The position numbers and the translations under genes are program-made. Below are positions 10,902 through 22,200 of a stretch of DNA of 64,000 nucleotides, piece after piece. The stretch comes from Carnegiea gigantea (Eukaryota > Streptophyta > Magnoliopsida > Caryophyllales > Cactaceae): the NCBI GenBank assembly GCA_029747015.1, contig JAKOGI010002714.1, forward strand, positions 1 through 64,000, given 5' to 3'. Under the pieces are notes generated by a model. The model searched no databases and was not told where the DNA came from. It was given only the letters and a program-made list of their open reading frames with translations. Every line of letters begins with the position of its first letter. Positions within the stretch are counted from its first letter, which is position 1.

Positions 10902-11529
10902 CTAGGCATCGGGATCTTCATCGTGGTCGCTACCCTCAGCGGCCCCGACCTCATTGCCCTCCTCACCAAGAGTCGAAGCCTCGTCGTCCAGAGGCGTAGT
11001 ATCCTCATTGCCCAGGTCATCTTCATATATGGCAGGCAAGTTAAACTCCACCAACTCAGGGTCCTTACAAGGACGAGGAGCGTGACAAAGGAATGAACTA
11101 CAAAAGGAACCTAAGACTACTCATCACTAGAGCGGGATCATTTTAGCCTAAGCTCTGCTTCTGATCGTTCGCTGGCCCAAATGCACCTCTAGGAGGGACC
11201 CGTCGGCAGAGTTGCGCATCCAGAAGAGCATGCTTGTTGACGCTTAGCTAGGACTCGAAGGTTGTCCACCGCAAACCTTTGAGGGTCGACTCTAAGGCCC
11301 CGGTCATGTTCTTGCTCACTACAGATAACTTCGTGGCCTGGATGATCTCAGGAATGTTAAAGTCGTGCACCACTTCCTCCATATCTGGAAGAGTGAAGCC
11401 TGGGCATAGGTCTTGGTAGTCTTTGGGCAGTGGGCAAGGAGGATGCGAGGCCTTCCTCAAGTGCCATTTAAAGGTCTCCCTAACGTGATCAGCTATCTCC
11501 TTGGTATCACGAAAAGGAGGAAAGGCCAT
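10902..11529 (-). pseudogene. Antisense gene 1 of the Tat element (acidic C-terminus)
   Basis: On the minus strand an ATG at 11529 opens 93 codons, including FKWHLRKASHPPCPLPKDYQ, DLCPGF and ESTLKGLRWTTFES, ending at TAG (11248). The TAG aligns with a codon that is read through (TGG-like) in the second copy at 12098-12500, so a nonsense change is likely. A further open stretch to TAG at 10902-10904 is strongly acidic (IYEDDLGNEDTTPLDDEAST and on), matching the acidic tail of the second copy. The two parts may be separated by a frameshift or an intron near 11118-11170. Antisense ORFs between pol and the 3' LTR are known from Tat elements such as Grande, but I cannot assign a function. Confidence 0.6.
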
Positions 11530-11637
11530 GACAAAGAAAAGAACGGAGTCTCTCCCTCTAGAATACTTGTCTCTCTCTCTCTAAAAAGAATTGGGAAGCA
11601 TGCTCAAGTGACTCTTTACGAGAATTCAAACTCCATC

Positions 11638-11643
11638 TTTATA
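11638..11643 (-). promoter_or_regulatory. TATA-like box upstream of antisense gene 1
   Basis: Minus-strand TATAAA within CTCTATAAAGATGG lies 109 bases upstream of the ATG at 11529, a plausible distance for a plant core promoter with a short leader. The leader contains a GA-rich tract (11566-11583). Confidence 0.45.
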
Positions 11644-11994
11644 GAGGCAAGTAAGGGGAGGGAAGGACAACATGCCCCCTGAAGCAGTTCTAAAACCACG
11701 GTACCACTCTGCTCACACCGCGTGGCGTCTAAATACTCAGTACCTGTCTCGAACGCCGTAAAACTCCAAATAAAGGGGGCCAGCAAACCTACAAAAGGGC
11801 CCTAACACCACTCCCTTTACCCATAGACAGGGGAGCCGGGCCTCAAGGGCTGCGGCCCTTCGTCTGTGAAACATCAAAAGATCGGGCCCCGATACCCCGG
11901 CCCTTAGGCCAAGTTATTCGAGCAGAACTACAAGAGTAAAGGCAATGCTACAAAAAAAAAGGCCATCATTTTATTATAGATGTTCATGGAGTAC

Positions 11995-11998
<4 letters not shown>

Positions 11999-12039
<41 letters not shown>
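11999..12039. repeat. (GA)n microsatellite
   Basis: About twenty uninterrupted AG units, located between the two antisense genes. Confidence 0.97.
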
Positions 12040-12041
<2 letters not shown>

Positions 12042-12097
12042 GGAAAGAAGAGGCAATACATGGAACGCACGTTCTGAAGATCATTACTAGCCGAGCT

Positions 12098-12500
12098 TCA
12101 CTCCTCGCTGCCATCACTGGAGACGGGGGATTGGTCGTCTGACCCTGAGTTCTCCTCCTCTTCCGAGTCACTGAGTACCACCTGTTGGCGAGCCTTGAAG
12201 ATCCTGCTCCTATCCTGCCATACCCATGCCTGGAAGGTGCTCCACCGTAACTCTTTGAGGGTCGATTCCATTGTGCTAATCATCCACCCGCACAGCATGC
12301 CTAACTTTACAACGTCATTAAGGAGCATCGCAAGGAACACCACTTGGGGCGTCTTGGAAAGGTTATAGTCTCGGGCATATTCCTCAGCCATGGCCGGATC
12401 GAAACCAAAGCATAAGTTCTAGTAATCAGACGGGAGGGGCAGAGGAGGAAATGCAACCTCCCTACGGCACCACTCGAAACTTCCCTGAACATAGAGCGCC
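12098..12500 (-). pseudogene. Antisense gene 2 of the Tat element, paralogue of gene 1
   Basis: From 12500 on the minus strand the frame reads a segment ending FEWCRREV, then PLPLPSDY followed by a stop where gene 1 has PCPLPKDYQ, then NLCFGF (gene 1: DLCPGF). It continues open from the Met at 12391 through MESTLKELRWSTFQAWVWQD (gene 1: LESTLKGLRWTTFES) into an acidic serine-rich tail, LSDSEEEENSGSDDQSPVSS, ending at 12098. The same order of conserved blocks and the same acidic tail show that genes 1 and 2 are tandem duplicates about 970 bases apart. The expected N-terminus has lost its ATG. I infer a small acidic, perhaps regulatory, protein; nothing in the sequence proves that. Confidence 0.6.
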
Positions 12501-12593
12501 ATCTAGTCCATAATCCCATATTAGAAGAAAGGAAACTCTAGTGCAAGGAAAATCCGCATACAGGCTATGAAGTGCGGCTCCAAAACAACACCC

Positions 12594-12600
12594 TCTTATA
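12594..12600 (-). promoter_or_regulatory. TATA-like box upstream of antisense gene 2
   Basis: Minus-strand TATAAGA lies 94 bases upstream of the conserved frame start at 12500, mirroring the spacing seen for gene 1. Confidence 0.35.
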
Positions 12601-12814
12601 CTACAAAGTGGATGATTTCTTATACCGCTAGCCAGCATCGAAAACCAACACTACCTCGGAAACCCAAGCATACCACTAGCCAACAGCCAAGTCTCAGCTC
12701 AAGAGGAGGTAACCGACCAAAGACGGGTGTTTTCCGAAGGCCCACCGACCTCCATTACGAGGGCATACTCCACATTTCATTTGACTACTCGTGGAGGCAT
12801 ACGTGTAGGTAAAA

Positions 12815-13298
12815 TGTGAGGGGCTAAATGATCCAGAAAATATAATTTTCCTCGAAAGGCCCACGTATTCCCAATCGCAGGCCAGGTCCAATTAGGCATA
12901 GTGGGCCCTAGCGGGACCCTTAGGGCTCCAATCGCAGGCCCAAACGGAGCAAGTAGTTGGCAACCCATTTTGGGGGTTTTCAAATATAAAATTACCATCT
13001 TACCCCTTACTATAGGAGTTATAAACACTCACTTACCCACCTTGAAAAAAGCATTTGCACTCTGATATAATTTCCTACACTTCCTTATATTCTCTCTCTT
13101 TATTGCTTTTATCTCTCACTGGGACCCCATTTGACTTGACCATCGGAGAGGCGCTCCTTGGACCACAACCTGGGGATGCCTTTTTTGCAAGTTCAACATT
13201 CGGGGGAAGGTCAGCCAGCTGATCTACACGTGCCACCACGTAAGCCCGCCCTCTCACCCCACGTCATCTTCAGCAATGCATGAAAAGTTCCCGGAACA
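12815..13298 (+). repeat. 3' LTR of the Tat-lineage element
   Basis: It begins TGTGAGGGGCTAAATGATCC and ends GGAACA, aligning along its length with 15-492. No strong polypurine tract precedes it; the bases before it read AGGTAAAA. It abuts the (TA)n array within five bases. Confidence 0.85.
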
Positions 13299-13303
13299 AT
13301 AAA

Positions 13304-13922
<619 letters not shown>

Positions 13923-13923
13923 G

Positions 13924-13936
13924 GCTTTGATACCAT
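13924..13936 (-). promoter_or_regulatory. Copia primer binding site and LTR end
   Basis: Minus-strand TGGTATCAAAGC (13935-13924) matches the initiator tRNA-Met PBS used by Copia elements, with one change from TGGTATCAGAGC. The LTR ends just before it in ...CATTTTCA (last base 13936). The LTR body extends to the right, but I cannot fix its outer end; a TTTAAAAG promoter-like motif lies near 14000. Confidence 0.7.
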
Positions 13937-15124
13937 GAAAATGCTAATGGGGGAGGGGAAAGTCTGCTTCCCCCTGGCAAAAATTAAAGGCATTGGCTTT
14001 TAAAGGGAATGAATTCTTACCAAAAAGAAAAAGTTCTCAATTATAATTACGTCAGTTTTTAATGTGCATCTCATAGAGATGTATGTTGGATAACTATTAA
14101 TATTTTTGAATATCCAATATTATTACTAGTGTTTTTCTTAATTACATATGGTGTCACTGCAATTGTTTATTCAGTTCATTTCTTCACAAGATATCTAATG
14201 GGTTGTGATCAATGTCTGCATTCACAATAGTCTAGGTCTTAATATGTTTGGCAGTTAGTTTCTCATATCTGCTTGGGCAATTGTTACTTTGCTAGCCATG
14301 AGGTTACTAATGTTGTTTCGCTTGAGTATACAATATTTAGCAAATAGATAGTGCAATTTTAATGATGATGATCATTGCTGTTTTGCAGCTAGCACTTGTA
14401 CCAAAGGGTGATAATCGTCTTTTTACAATTAATTCCTAATGTTGTAGCACTTTATGTAAGTGCATTGTTGATTGTGCTTGATTATCCATCAAAGTCGTGC
14501 AGCACTTGTAGTGAATAGGCATGCTATGGATAATGTCATGACTAGCATAAACCTTCTCAGATTGTATTGGAGGCAAAATACTTTCTCAAGAGATCTTATG
14601 AAAGTGAATTGTTAAAAAAAAAGAAAAAAAAAGGTAACATATGATTAGGTTTAATGCCACTTCATTGTTTAAGATATATTTAAAACGAAAGATGTTGCAA
14701 AATACAGTTGGAGGCAAGGAACAATAGTGATGCGAATTATGTTAGGACAAAGTTGGATGAATAGTTAGATTGGAGTTTGTGTTCAAGAAAGTTAATGTTC
14801 CTATCAAGAGTTGGATTGAAAGTGTTAAGCCACACTTTGATTGTTGAGTCATGTTTCTAGATGGCAACCCTCTTAAAAGGTGTGCATCTTCGAATATGGT
14901 AGGTTATACACATTGGATATGTTCAACACACCTCTAAGGATTCAACCCTTCAAGCCATCTCTATTTGCACATTACCACTAATTCCCTAAAATTATTTCTC
15001 TCCATGGGAATTTCTTATAAGGTTGTGTTGTGTATCTTTTTTGTATTCATTGATCTTTTCGTCTAATTATTTCCCCTTTCTTAGATTTTTTTTTTTCCCC
15101 TCTCTCTCTCTATCTTTTCATCCT
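13937..15124. other. Unassigned AT-rich stretch
   Basis: The left part is presumably LTR of the minus-strand Copia fragment. The right part may be 5' LTR or leader of Copia A, whose gag begins near 15125, but I see no PBS. I recognise no coding homology. A possible splice acceptor and short open stretch near 14388-14440 is not supported by anything else. Confidence 0.5.
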
Positions 15125-15194
15125 TATAGCAGGAAATTCAGGAACTACTACTGCCTTAGTAAATTCTATAAGTTTGGTTACTAATCCTTTAAGC
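15125..15194 (+). pseudogene. gag: Copia A gag, N-terminal part
   Basis: The frame reads AGNSGTTTALVNSISLVTNP, which resembles the low-complexity start of Copia gag proteins just before the conserved NP..H block. The expected ATG appears as ATA. It stops at the TRIM insertion (15195). Confidence 0.45.
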
Positions 15195-15375
15195 TATTGA
15201 GGAGAACCAAGGAGGAAGCCCACTTCAATCAAGGTTTATTGCAACAAGTACAAGTGACGTTTCATCCTAAAACCAATCGGCCATAGGAGGAGTAGTCCAC
15301 TTGGCTTATATATCATGGTCCTTTTCTTCATACTCCCTATGTGGGACTCTTCACTCATGTGTGATATTTCCAACT
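15195..15375 (-). repeat. TRIM 3' LTR (left copy)
   Basis: It matches 15765-15945 throughout, including CCACTTGGCTTATATATCAT. The terminal TG has become TA and the final CA has become CT. Confidence 0.88.
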
Positions 15376-15764
15376 ATCTCCCCTCACACATGAGTCTCTT
15401 CCAAATCATATCAATGCACAGGCTCCCCCTTGAGCAAAAGTCTTTACCATGGTTTCGAGCCACCATCAAGAGTACACCCACACTCTACTCCACAGATTCT
15501 ACATACTGCTCTACCACGAGCCTCCATGTTGTCCACCCTATTCTAGGAGTACCAATCGTGCATTCCATGTGTTTTTTTAACTCATGTCCATGGTGCTTTT
15601 TTTGATAATACCATCCAAGAGCTTATCCATGCCATTGAGCCACACTACAGCACATGTGTTTCCGCTCGATCAATGCCTGCGTGTCACTTCACCAAACTCG
15701 TCCGTTGGGTCCACCATGTCACACCCTTTTCGCCTAGCCGAACGCACCATCGGCTCTGATACCC

Positions 15765-15945
15765 TGTTGGGGAGAACTAAGGAGGGAGCTCACTTCAATC
15801 AAAGTCCACGGCAACAAGTATAAGTGAGGTTCCATCTTAAAACCAATTGGCCATAGGAGGAGTAGCCCACTTGGCTTATATATCATGGTCCTTCTCTTCA
15901 TACTCCCGATATGGGACTCTTCATTCATGTGTGACTTTTCCAACA
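15765..15945 (-). repeat. TRIM 5' LTR (right copy)
   Basis: Starts TGTTGGGGAGAAC and ends TTTTCCAACA. The PBS complement is separated from it by one base. Confidence 0.88.
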
Positions 15946-15951
15946 ATAAGC

Positions 15952-16418
15952 ACACTCTTTTCAACAATACCAATCCAATAATCCTGAATGCATATTATCA
16001 AAATGCCCATTGGATGGGAAGAACAAGGGACGCTAGACGTGAGCATGTAAGTTTTCTCTTCTAATAAAAAAACAAGATTGAATTTGTGAAAGGGACATTT
16101 AAGAAGCTAGAAGATGATTCTCTTCTTTATCAGCGGTAATAATGTAACATTATGGTCAATTGGTCATCTCCTAGTTGCTTCATTTCGTAAAGGAAGAAAT
16201 CGGTGAGAATGTGCTATACTACGATAATGACTCAAGAAATCGAGGATGAACTGAGCCTCATGTATGGGCATGCTAATGCATTCCAGTTGACAAAGAAATG
16301 TGCATTGCCCCACGGGGCAATATGTCCATTAGTGGTTATTTCACTTGCAGAAACTTTGGTATGAATATCAGACCCTAGTTAGTATACCAGCTTGCACGTG
16401 CAAATTCAATGCAGGTAT
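15952..16418 (+). pseudogene. gag: Copia A gag, central part
   Basis: Beyond the TRIM the Copia gag fold is visible across frameshifts: NKIEFVKGTFKKLEDDSLLY (near 16075-16130), then ELSLMYGHANAFQL (near 16250), then LWYEYQTLVSIPACTCKFNA (near 16355-16410). These correspond to the AKNKIGFVDGT, W..L..RYG and L.DEL....P.C.C blocks of Copia gag. Several stops are present. The Mutator-like element interrupts it at 16419. Confidence 0.65.
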
Positions 16419-17442
16419 GGCGATTTCCGCAAAACGGCAATTATGAGAGTTACAGTAATTCCCACGATCTTAGTTGCACAAGTCGTGATATTTAATCTCT
16501 ACCGTTACTTTTTAATTTTTTTAATGACATGAAATTTAATATTTTTATTTTATTAAAATTATTATAATTACTTGAAAAATTATTTTTTAAGAACATGTTT
16601 GGATTGTGAAAAATTCTACCATTAATTCAATGAAGATCTAAGAAACATTTAAAAAAACAAAAAAAGGAATTAAATATTCGAAGCATGAAGCCAAACCAAG
16701 CTCCATAGTTTCCGACCATTAGCTCCAAATTTTACCGCAAGATACCGGCAAAGTTGACACCAGCTAGGTTCCAGCAACCTCCCTACCCCCCAAACGAATG
16801 GGCCGAAAAAAATCACCGAAAAGATAAATTTTCCCCGGAAAAAACGTACATGCCACAAAAAAATGTTGTCAGTAGGTAGGTCGGCGAGTATCGCAGTCGG
16901 CGATAGGCTAGTCGACATATCGTTCAATGGGATGGAAGTTTGAAGGTTGTGAGTGGGAGGATTGAAGGACGTGTTGAGGTTTTAACTGCATGGTCAATAA
17001 TTGTATATGAAGTGAAGGCATCAATTTTAAACAAAAATCTTATAGCCCAATGGTTGAGATCCTTAGAATGCGGCAAGGAGTCCGTAGGTTCAATCCTTAG
17101 TCGCACCGTAAATGTTTTTCGCCGGTTACTGCAACCTCGTTGATGGCACCGGTACTATACCCGGACATTTGTTGACGGCCATGGAAATTGAAGGGGAAGG
17201 GCCTTAAAATTCATTTATTCATTTTAAACTTTTATTGTAATTGAAAGAGTGAGATTATTTTACGCCTCCAAACATAGCATTCATAAATTAATTTTATTCA
17301 ATGTTATTCATTTTAAAAAATGTAATTCTAATTTCAAGAAATGATTAGAAAAATCAACGGTTTATATCTAACATGCTAAGTGTACGGTATATACCATGGA
17401 AATTACGACAAGTGCCATAATTCCCATTTGGTAGAAATTACC
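16419..17442. mobile_element. Non-autonomous Mutator-like element
   Basis: About 115 bases at each end form divergent terminal inverted repeats. The left end reads GGCGATTTCCGCAAAACGGC and continues with an AATTATG and GTAATTCCCA core. The right end, reverse complemented, reads GGTAATTTCTACCAAATGGG with matching AATTATGGC and GTAATTTCCA. The length of the repeats and the GG start fit Mutator-like elements, but I do not see a 9-bp target duplication. The interior is non-coding, richer in GC (about 16680-17160), and includes a tRNA-like segment. It is inserted in Copia A gag. Confidence 0.55.
17043..17107 (+). repeat. tRNA-like / SINE-head sequence (Pol III A and B boxes)
   Basis: TAGCCCAATGGT (17043-17054) resembles box A, and GGTTCAATCC (17087-17096) resembles box B (GGTTCGANTCC). 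Their 33-base separation is normal for tRNA-derived promoters. I cannot draw a convincing cloverleaf, so this is more likely a SINE head or tRNA pseudogene carried by the surrounding element. Confidence 0.4.
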
Positions 17443-18371
17443 TTACCCGTTGGCCATTTCGACACCCATTCACGGTAACAAAAAGTGTTCTTCTCAAGAA
17501 CAATATCCACAACTTTTGGCATTGCTTAGCACGCAATATAATTCTTTTGGATTCAAATATGAGGCCTCTGGCTCTATGCTCGTTCGTGACTCCACTTGGC
17601 CCTCCCAAATTCATTCGAAATGGATATCCGATAGTGGGCAAATCTATCACATATGTCTTGCTTATATGTTTCTCACATCATATCCTGTATCTTCTGCTTC
17701 TTATGTTACTATCCCTAATGGCTCTAAGGTTCAGGCCTTGCTTGATGCTGATAGTGTCCCCATTACATTCATCTATTATGCTTTCTCATATGCTTTATGT
17801 TCCATCATTTCATTTCAATCAGATATTGGGCAGCGGTCTCACTAAACTATTTTCTTGTTCTTTAATATCAGTTTTACACCTACCTCTTGCTTTATTTAGG
17901 CCCATTTGATGAGTTCGCATCAGGAACTTGGTACAGAGATTGGTGGCCTTTATGCTTCAAATCCTCTGCTTTTCTGGTTTACATAATAATGCAAGCTCTG
18001 TAGTGATTCACTGCGTAATAATACCAATTCCTGAGTAACTAATATTCAGTGGTGGCATGTAGATTGGGCACTTACTATTTGATAAAATAAAATACATTGT
18101 CTTCATTTCTTTCTCTGCCATGTCCACTTTAGTAATTTACAACTTTTGTCCTAAAGCCATATAATATAGAAATGTCTTTCCTTAAGGATCCACTTATTCT
18201 TGTGGTTTTTAACTATTTCACAAAGATGTGTGGGATAGGGGTTATATAGGCAGGTTACTAACAATTGTTACAAATATTTTTTGGCTATTGTCAGTGCTGT
18301 AGTAATGTACACTTGGAAACATCCACAAAAGCAATGCAGTTCCTATAATTTGAAATTTTGTTGCATATATC
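17443..18371 (+). pseudogene. Copia A protease and GAG-pre-integrase region
   Basis: The frame reads WISDSGQIYHIC (active-site DSG at about 17622-17640), then VTIPNGSKVQALL, the usual landmarks of Copia proteases. A shifted frame continues with LTKLFSCSLISVLHLPLALF. GAG-pre-integrase and early integrase blocks follow in altered frames: GHLLFDKIKYIVFISFSAMS (about 18070-18130) and SNAVPIIRNFVAYI near 18335-18371. The Sirevirus-like element cuts the domain at 18372, and it resumes at 23387. Confidence 0.75.
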
Positions 18372-19524
18372 TGAAGACTCATATTACCCTAGAGGGGGGC
18401 GAATAGGGTGATAGCAAAAATTTATAATTAAAATTCGGAATCAAAAATAGAAATTAAATCGAGATAGTGCACAATAATATTTTAATGAGGTTGGGCTTCA
18501 ATCAGGCTTAAGTCCCCACCTAGAGTTATTCAACTCCAGGATTCAACACTTTACTTTTCTTATTAAGATGAACTCTCACAATCTCTCAGAGCTACCCTAC
18601 TCTAGAGATCCCAAACACTTAAACCAACCTCTTGATTTAAGTTCGGAGGAGTTGTGACCTCACACCAACACCTAAGTTCACTCCTTAATAAAGAATTCCT
18701 TAATACACTCACAACCTTTTGATCACAATGTAATGCTCAGAGTAAATTCACAAGTGTATAGCTCAATGTTCTTGCAGCTTGCTTCCATTATTGTTCTTCC
18801 TGATTTGGCCTGTATTTATAGGCTTTACTAGTCGTGTACCAATTATGTCAAGAAAGGAAATTCAACCCAAAATATCTTGAAATTGCATTTCAAGCCCTTG
18901 AAATCTGGTCAGCAGATTCTGATTTGATTTTCTTGCAATCTTTGCCACAATTTGTGTTGATATGAAGCTGCATAATATCTTTTTTTTGCTCTTGTAAATA
19001 TTGCTGATATTGTTATTAGAATCTAATATAATAACAAGAGATTTTGATCCTTGATAAAAATGTTATTATTCTTTCAATCATGGTATTTCTTTGCAAATTA
19101 GTGAAGTTATAATATTGTCAATACAATATTTTAAATTTGCAAGATCAGATTATGTGGCAAGTATAATGGATTAGAAGCATGCTTATTTTGTGAAGATAAA
19201 ATCAGAGCAAGATAATATCAAGAGATTTGATTTTTCAAAATTTGAAATTCAAATTTTGAATGCGCTAGGTAATTTTCTTAGTTAATTTCCCAATTTAACA
19301 ATCAAATAAAATCATTTTGATACTGTATGATGCCCACATATTTTCTCCATAATCATACACATGTTTCACTTGTATAAAAGGGTTACTTCTTTCATGCTTG
19401 TTTCAAATTTGCTTACCATTTAAACATTATTACTTGGATTCATTTAGTTCATAATTAATTCAATCCTTTTTGTCTTTCATCAAAATATCATCCAACTTAT
19501 TCTAAGTTTAGGACTAACTCAACA
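18372..19524 (-). repeat. 3' LTR of the Sirevirus-like element (left copy)
   Basis: Aligns with 22235-23386 along its length; differences are mostly scattered substitutions. Confidence 0.9.
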
Positions 19525-20600
19525 ATCTTCCCTTTTTGATGAAAGACAAAATCTAACTTGAAGAATTAAAATGCTTATAGTGATCATACCATTTGAACTT
19601 ACCAATTCATCTTTCTCCCCCTTTTTGTATTTCATCAAAAAGGTAAGATCAGATGGAGAAGGTCAATATAATTAATACAGTATGAAAGAACATGGAGATA
19701 AAGACCTTGATCCTTGTATAATACTTCTTCCCTTTGTCATTAATATAAAAAGGGTTGTACAATGTCATTATAGATTAATAGCATGGCTTCCCATTAATGT
19801 AACACTCATAAATATGAAAATGGAGTTATATGTCAATAATTCTTTGGAGACATTAATATATTAGAATGTCAATATTTCAAAACTCTTTGCATCTCCCCCT
19901 TTCAAGAATGATTAAACCATGTGATACTTTATCATATGTAATCAAGGTATTTTCTCCTCCCTTCGATGCAATAGCTAGAACAGACAAATCAAGGATAGAA
20001 GCAAGGGATAAATACTGTTGATGATTATATCTCCCCCTTAATTCATGCCAATATCATTATAACACAATTTATATACCATTGGCATATTTCCCCCCTTGCA
20101 AAATTAATTTAAGCATATAATATCAATCTTGGGGACATGGGATAACCCGAATGTAGAGAATATGAAAAGATACCACAATTCAAATTATTTATCTCCCCCT
20201 TCATACATCAATTTAAGACAAAAGCATGGGGTTATAGGACATATAAAAGTGAAAATAATCTAGGACAAATTATATTTTCCCTTTCTTAAAATAGTTATTC
20301 AGGAGGATACAAAGAGCATGTGAATTCTCATAGACAAAGAATCATATCAGTTTGTCGAAGCATGCATAATAGAGTCAAGTTCTAGTGTATGAAAAAATAT
20401 TATGTACGTAGACAAATGTTAGAGCTTCATTTTTTTATTACTATGATTTTGTTTGGTTGCTCAACCATCAAGTACTCTTACAAAATAAACTTAAACATTT
20501 CTCAAAGCACTTTTGAAAAATTTGGGTCCATTAGTGTCTACCATATTAAATGGTCTTGCTCCCTTTGGAATCTAAATTTGAGTCATCTTTGAAGGTGGTT
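19525..20600 (-). other. Non-coding 3' interior with repeated polypurine-like motifs
   Basis: On the minus strand AAGGGGGAG occurs at 19616-19627, 19891-19902, 20031-20040 and 20191-20201, with a relative AAGGGGGGAAA near 20088. These resemble the polypurine tract at the LTR border. No open frame with homology is present. Confidence 0.6.
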
Positions 20601-22200
20601 TTCTGAGTGGACATTAGTATGCAATATGACCCATTTTAGAACAATAATTGCACATTCTAACATCCTTTTTATATGGAGTAGACTTAACAAAGAAATTCTT
20701 ATAGGTAATTTTTTTGTTGGAGTGATTATATCCAATTCCCTCTTTGTTAAAGGACGCTCTTTGGGTGCAAGTAGCTTGTATAAATTTTCTTGTCCTTATG
20801 TGAATTTTAGGATTATTTTGTGATATCACACTTGGCTTGCAATTCCATATTTTTATTTTGTAAACTCTAAACTTTATCATGAAGATCATTGTTCGGTTTT
20901 TCAAGAGCTACATTCATTTGATTTAATTCTCGAAGATTTTTCTTAAAATCTTTATATTTAGATAGATATCTTTATTCTAGTTTAGCGAAATTGACTAAGG
21001 CATTAATTCATTCTTCTTTAGAGCATTCATAGAGAGCTGATATATCTACCTCATCAGTACTTTCATACTCAGATCTTCGATCATCTTGTACTTCCTTAGC
21101 CATGAGACAGATGTTGGCATTTGTGTTCTTCATCACTTTCACTATTACTTGTGGTGCTATCGCTCCAAGTTCTGATCATTGCTCTCTTGTTGTCTTTCTT
21201 TTTAAATCTCCATGATTCTCCCATCTTTTGGATTAGTGGACAATCCTTCAACAAATGTCCTGCCATACCACATCCATAACAAGAACTAACATTAGTATTG
21301 CTTTATGAAAAAACTTACCTTTGGATGATTTTTCATTTCTTTTTAACGTAGATCCTTTTGAGTTAAATCCTCATTGATTGAATTTTTTCTTTAGCCCCAT
21401 TTTGTTAATGCTTCGAACCTCTTCATCATTGTCGTTGGATTCTTCTTCCTCAAAAGTGCAATCTTCTTGTATAGCTTTTAGTGCTATTCCTTTCTTTGAG
21501 CTTTCTTCCCTGTCTTCTTTAAGATGAATCTCATGTGTCAAGAGCTTTCCTAGAAGATCGTCTAGTTCTAGCTTCTTGAGATTTTGAGCTTCTTTGATTT
21601 CGGTAACTTTTGGTCCCCATTTGCTCTTTGGAAGACGTGGAAGGATTTTTCTCACCATCACTTCATTTGTGTGGTCTTACCAAGCGACTTTAGGTTATTG
21701 GTGATGTCGGTGAACCGAGTAAATATGTCTTTTATTGATTTGTTTGTCTGCATTTTGAATAGTTCATATAGATTATGCACATATTCATTTATGTTTCACG
21801 GACATGGCGTGCCCCTTCATATGTAACAATCAATTTGTTTCAAATCTGCGGAGCTGTATCACATGCAGAAATTTGATTATATTCGTTAGCATCTAAACTA
21901 CAATAAAGAATATGCTTAGCTCTTGAATTCTTGGCAAGTTTATTCCAGCCAGCGCTCATTTATTGATCTTTTGGTTTTTCAATGAATTGGCCCTTGTCAT
22001 TTTTAACCTTAGGAATAGAGTAAGGTCCATTATTCACAATTTTCCATAATTCCATATCAGTAGATTTAATAAAAATTTGCATAGCATTTTTCCAATAAGA
22101 AAAGTTTGTTCCTTTAAATAAGGCGGGTCAAACAGTAGAGCGTCCTTCAATATTGACATCTTCTAAAAAAGCTATGATCGTCACCCACTTGACTGTTAAG
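20600..22200 (-). pseudogene. gag: gag of the Sirevirus-like element
   Basis: The main conserved block is the 96-codon stretch ending at 21371, with KILPRLPKSKWGPKVTEIKE, LDDLLGKLLTHEI and KKGIALKAIQED, a Copia gag (UBN2-type) signature. Downstream on the minus strand are two CCHC-type zinc knuckles, CYGCGMAGHLLKDC (about 21240-21285) and CNYCSKMGHIAY (about 20614-20670), which would bind RNA. The upstream part (21830-22200) holds the N-terminal gag sequence in broken frames. Frameshifts and stops separate the pieces. Two knuckles and the order fit Sirevirus gag. Confidence 0.75.

Larger units (their letters stand above)
15..13298 (+). mobile_element. Tat-lineage Ty3/gypsy LTR retrotransposon, decayed and interrupted
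   Basis: Two homologous terminal repeats (15-492 and 12815-13298) bound gag, protease, RT, RNase H, a second RNase H and integrase remnants, all on the plus strand in gypsy order. The second RNase H, the antisense genes and the tandem array before the 3' LTR are features known from the Tat lineage. The two LTRs differ by many substitutions and small indels and nearly every domain has stops, so the copy is old and inactive. The flanking pentamers ATACA (10-14) and ATAAA (13299-13303) agree at four of five positions, consistent with a decayed target-site duplication. A 4391-bp insertion at 3298-7688 splits RT. The left LTR begins only 14 bases into the window. Confidence 0.9.
15195..15946 (-). 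mobile_element. TRIM (terminal-repeat retrotransposon in miniature)
   Basis: Two direct repeats of 181 bp each (15195-15375 and 15765-15945) flank a 389-bp non-coding interior. The right repeat has the form TGTTGG...CCAACA. On the minus strand a PBS GGTATCAGAGCC (15763-15752) lies next to the right LTR, and a purine tract GTGAGGGGAG borders the left LTR, so the element reads minus. The LTRs contain a TATATAAG box on that strand. TAAGC occurs at 15190-15194 and 15947-15951, a 5-bp target duplication with one extra base at the right. It depends on proteins from other retroelements. It is inserted in Copia A gag. Confidence 0.88.

Noticed and set aside
15315..15823. Open frames between the two 181-bp repeats
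   Set aside because: They lie in the non-coding interior and LTRs of a TRIM.
17043..17107. Functional tRNA gene
   Set aside because: A- and B-box-like motifs are present, but I could not fold acceptor and anticodon arms convincingly. A SINE head or tRNA pseudogene is more likely.
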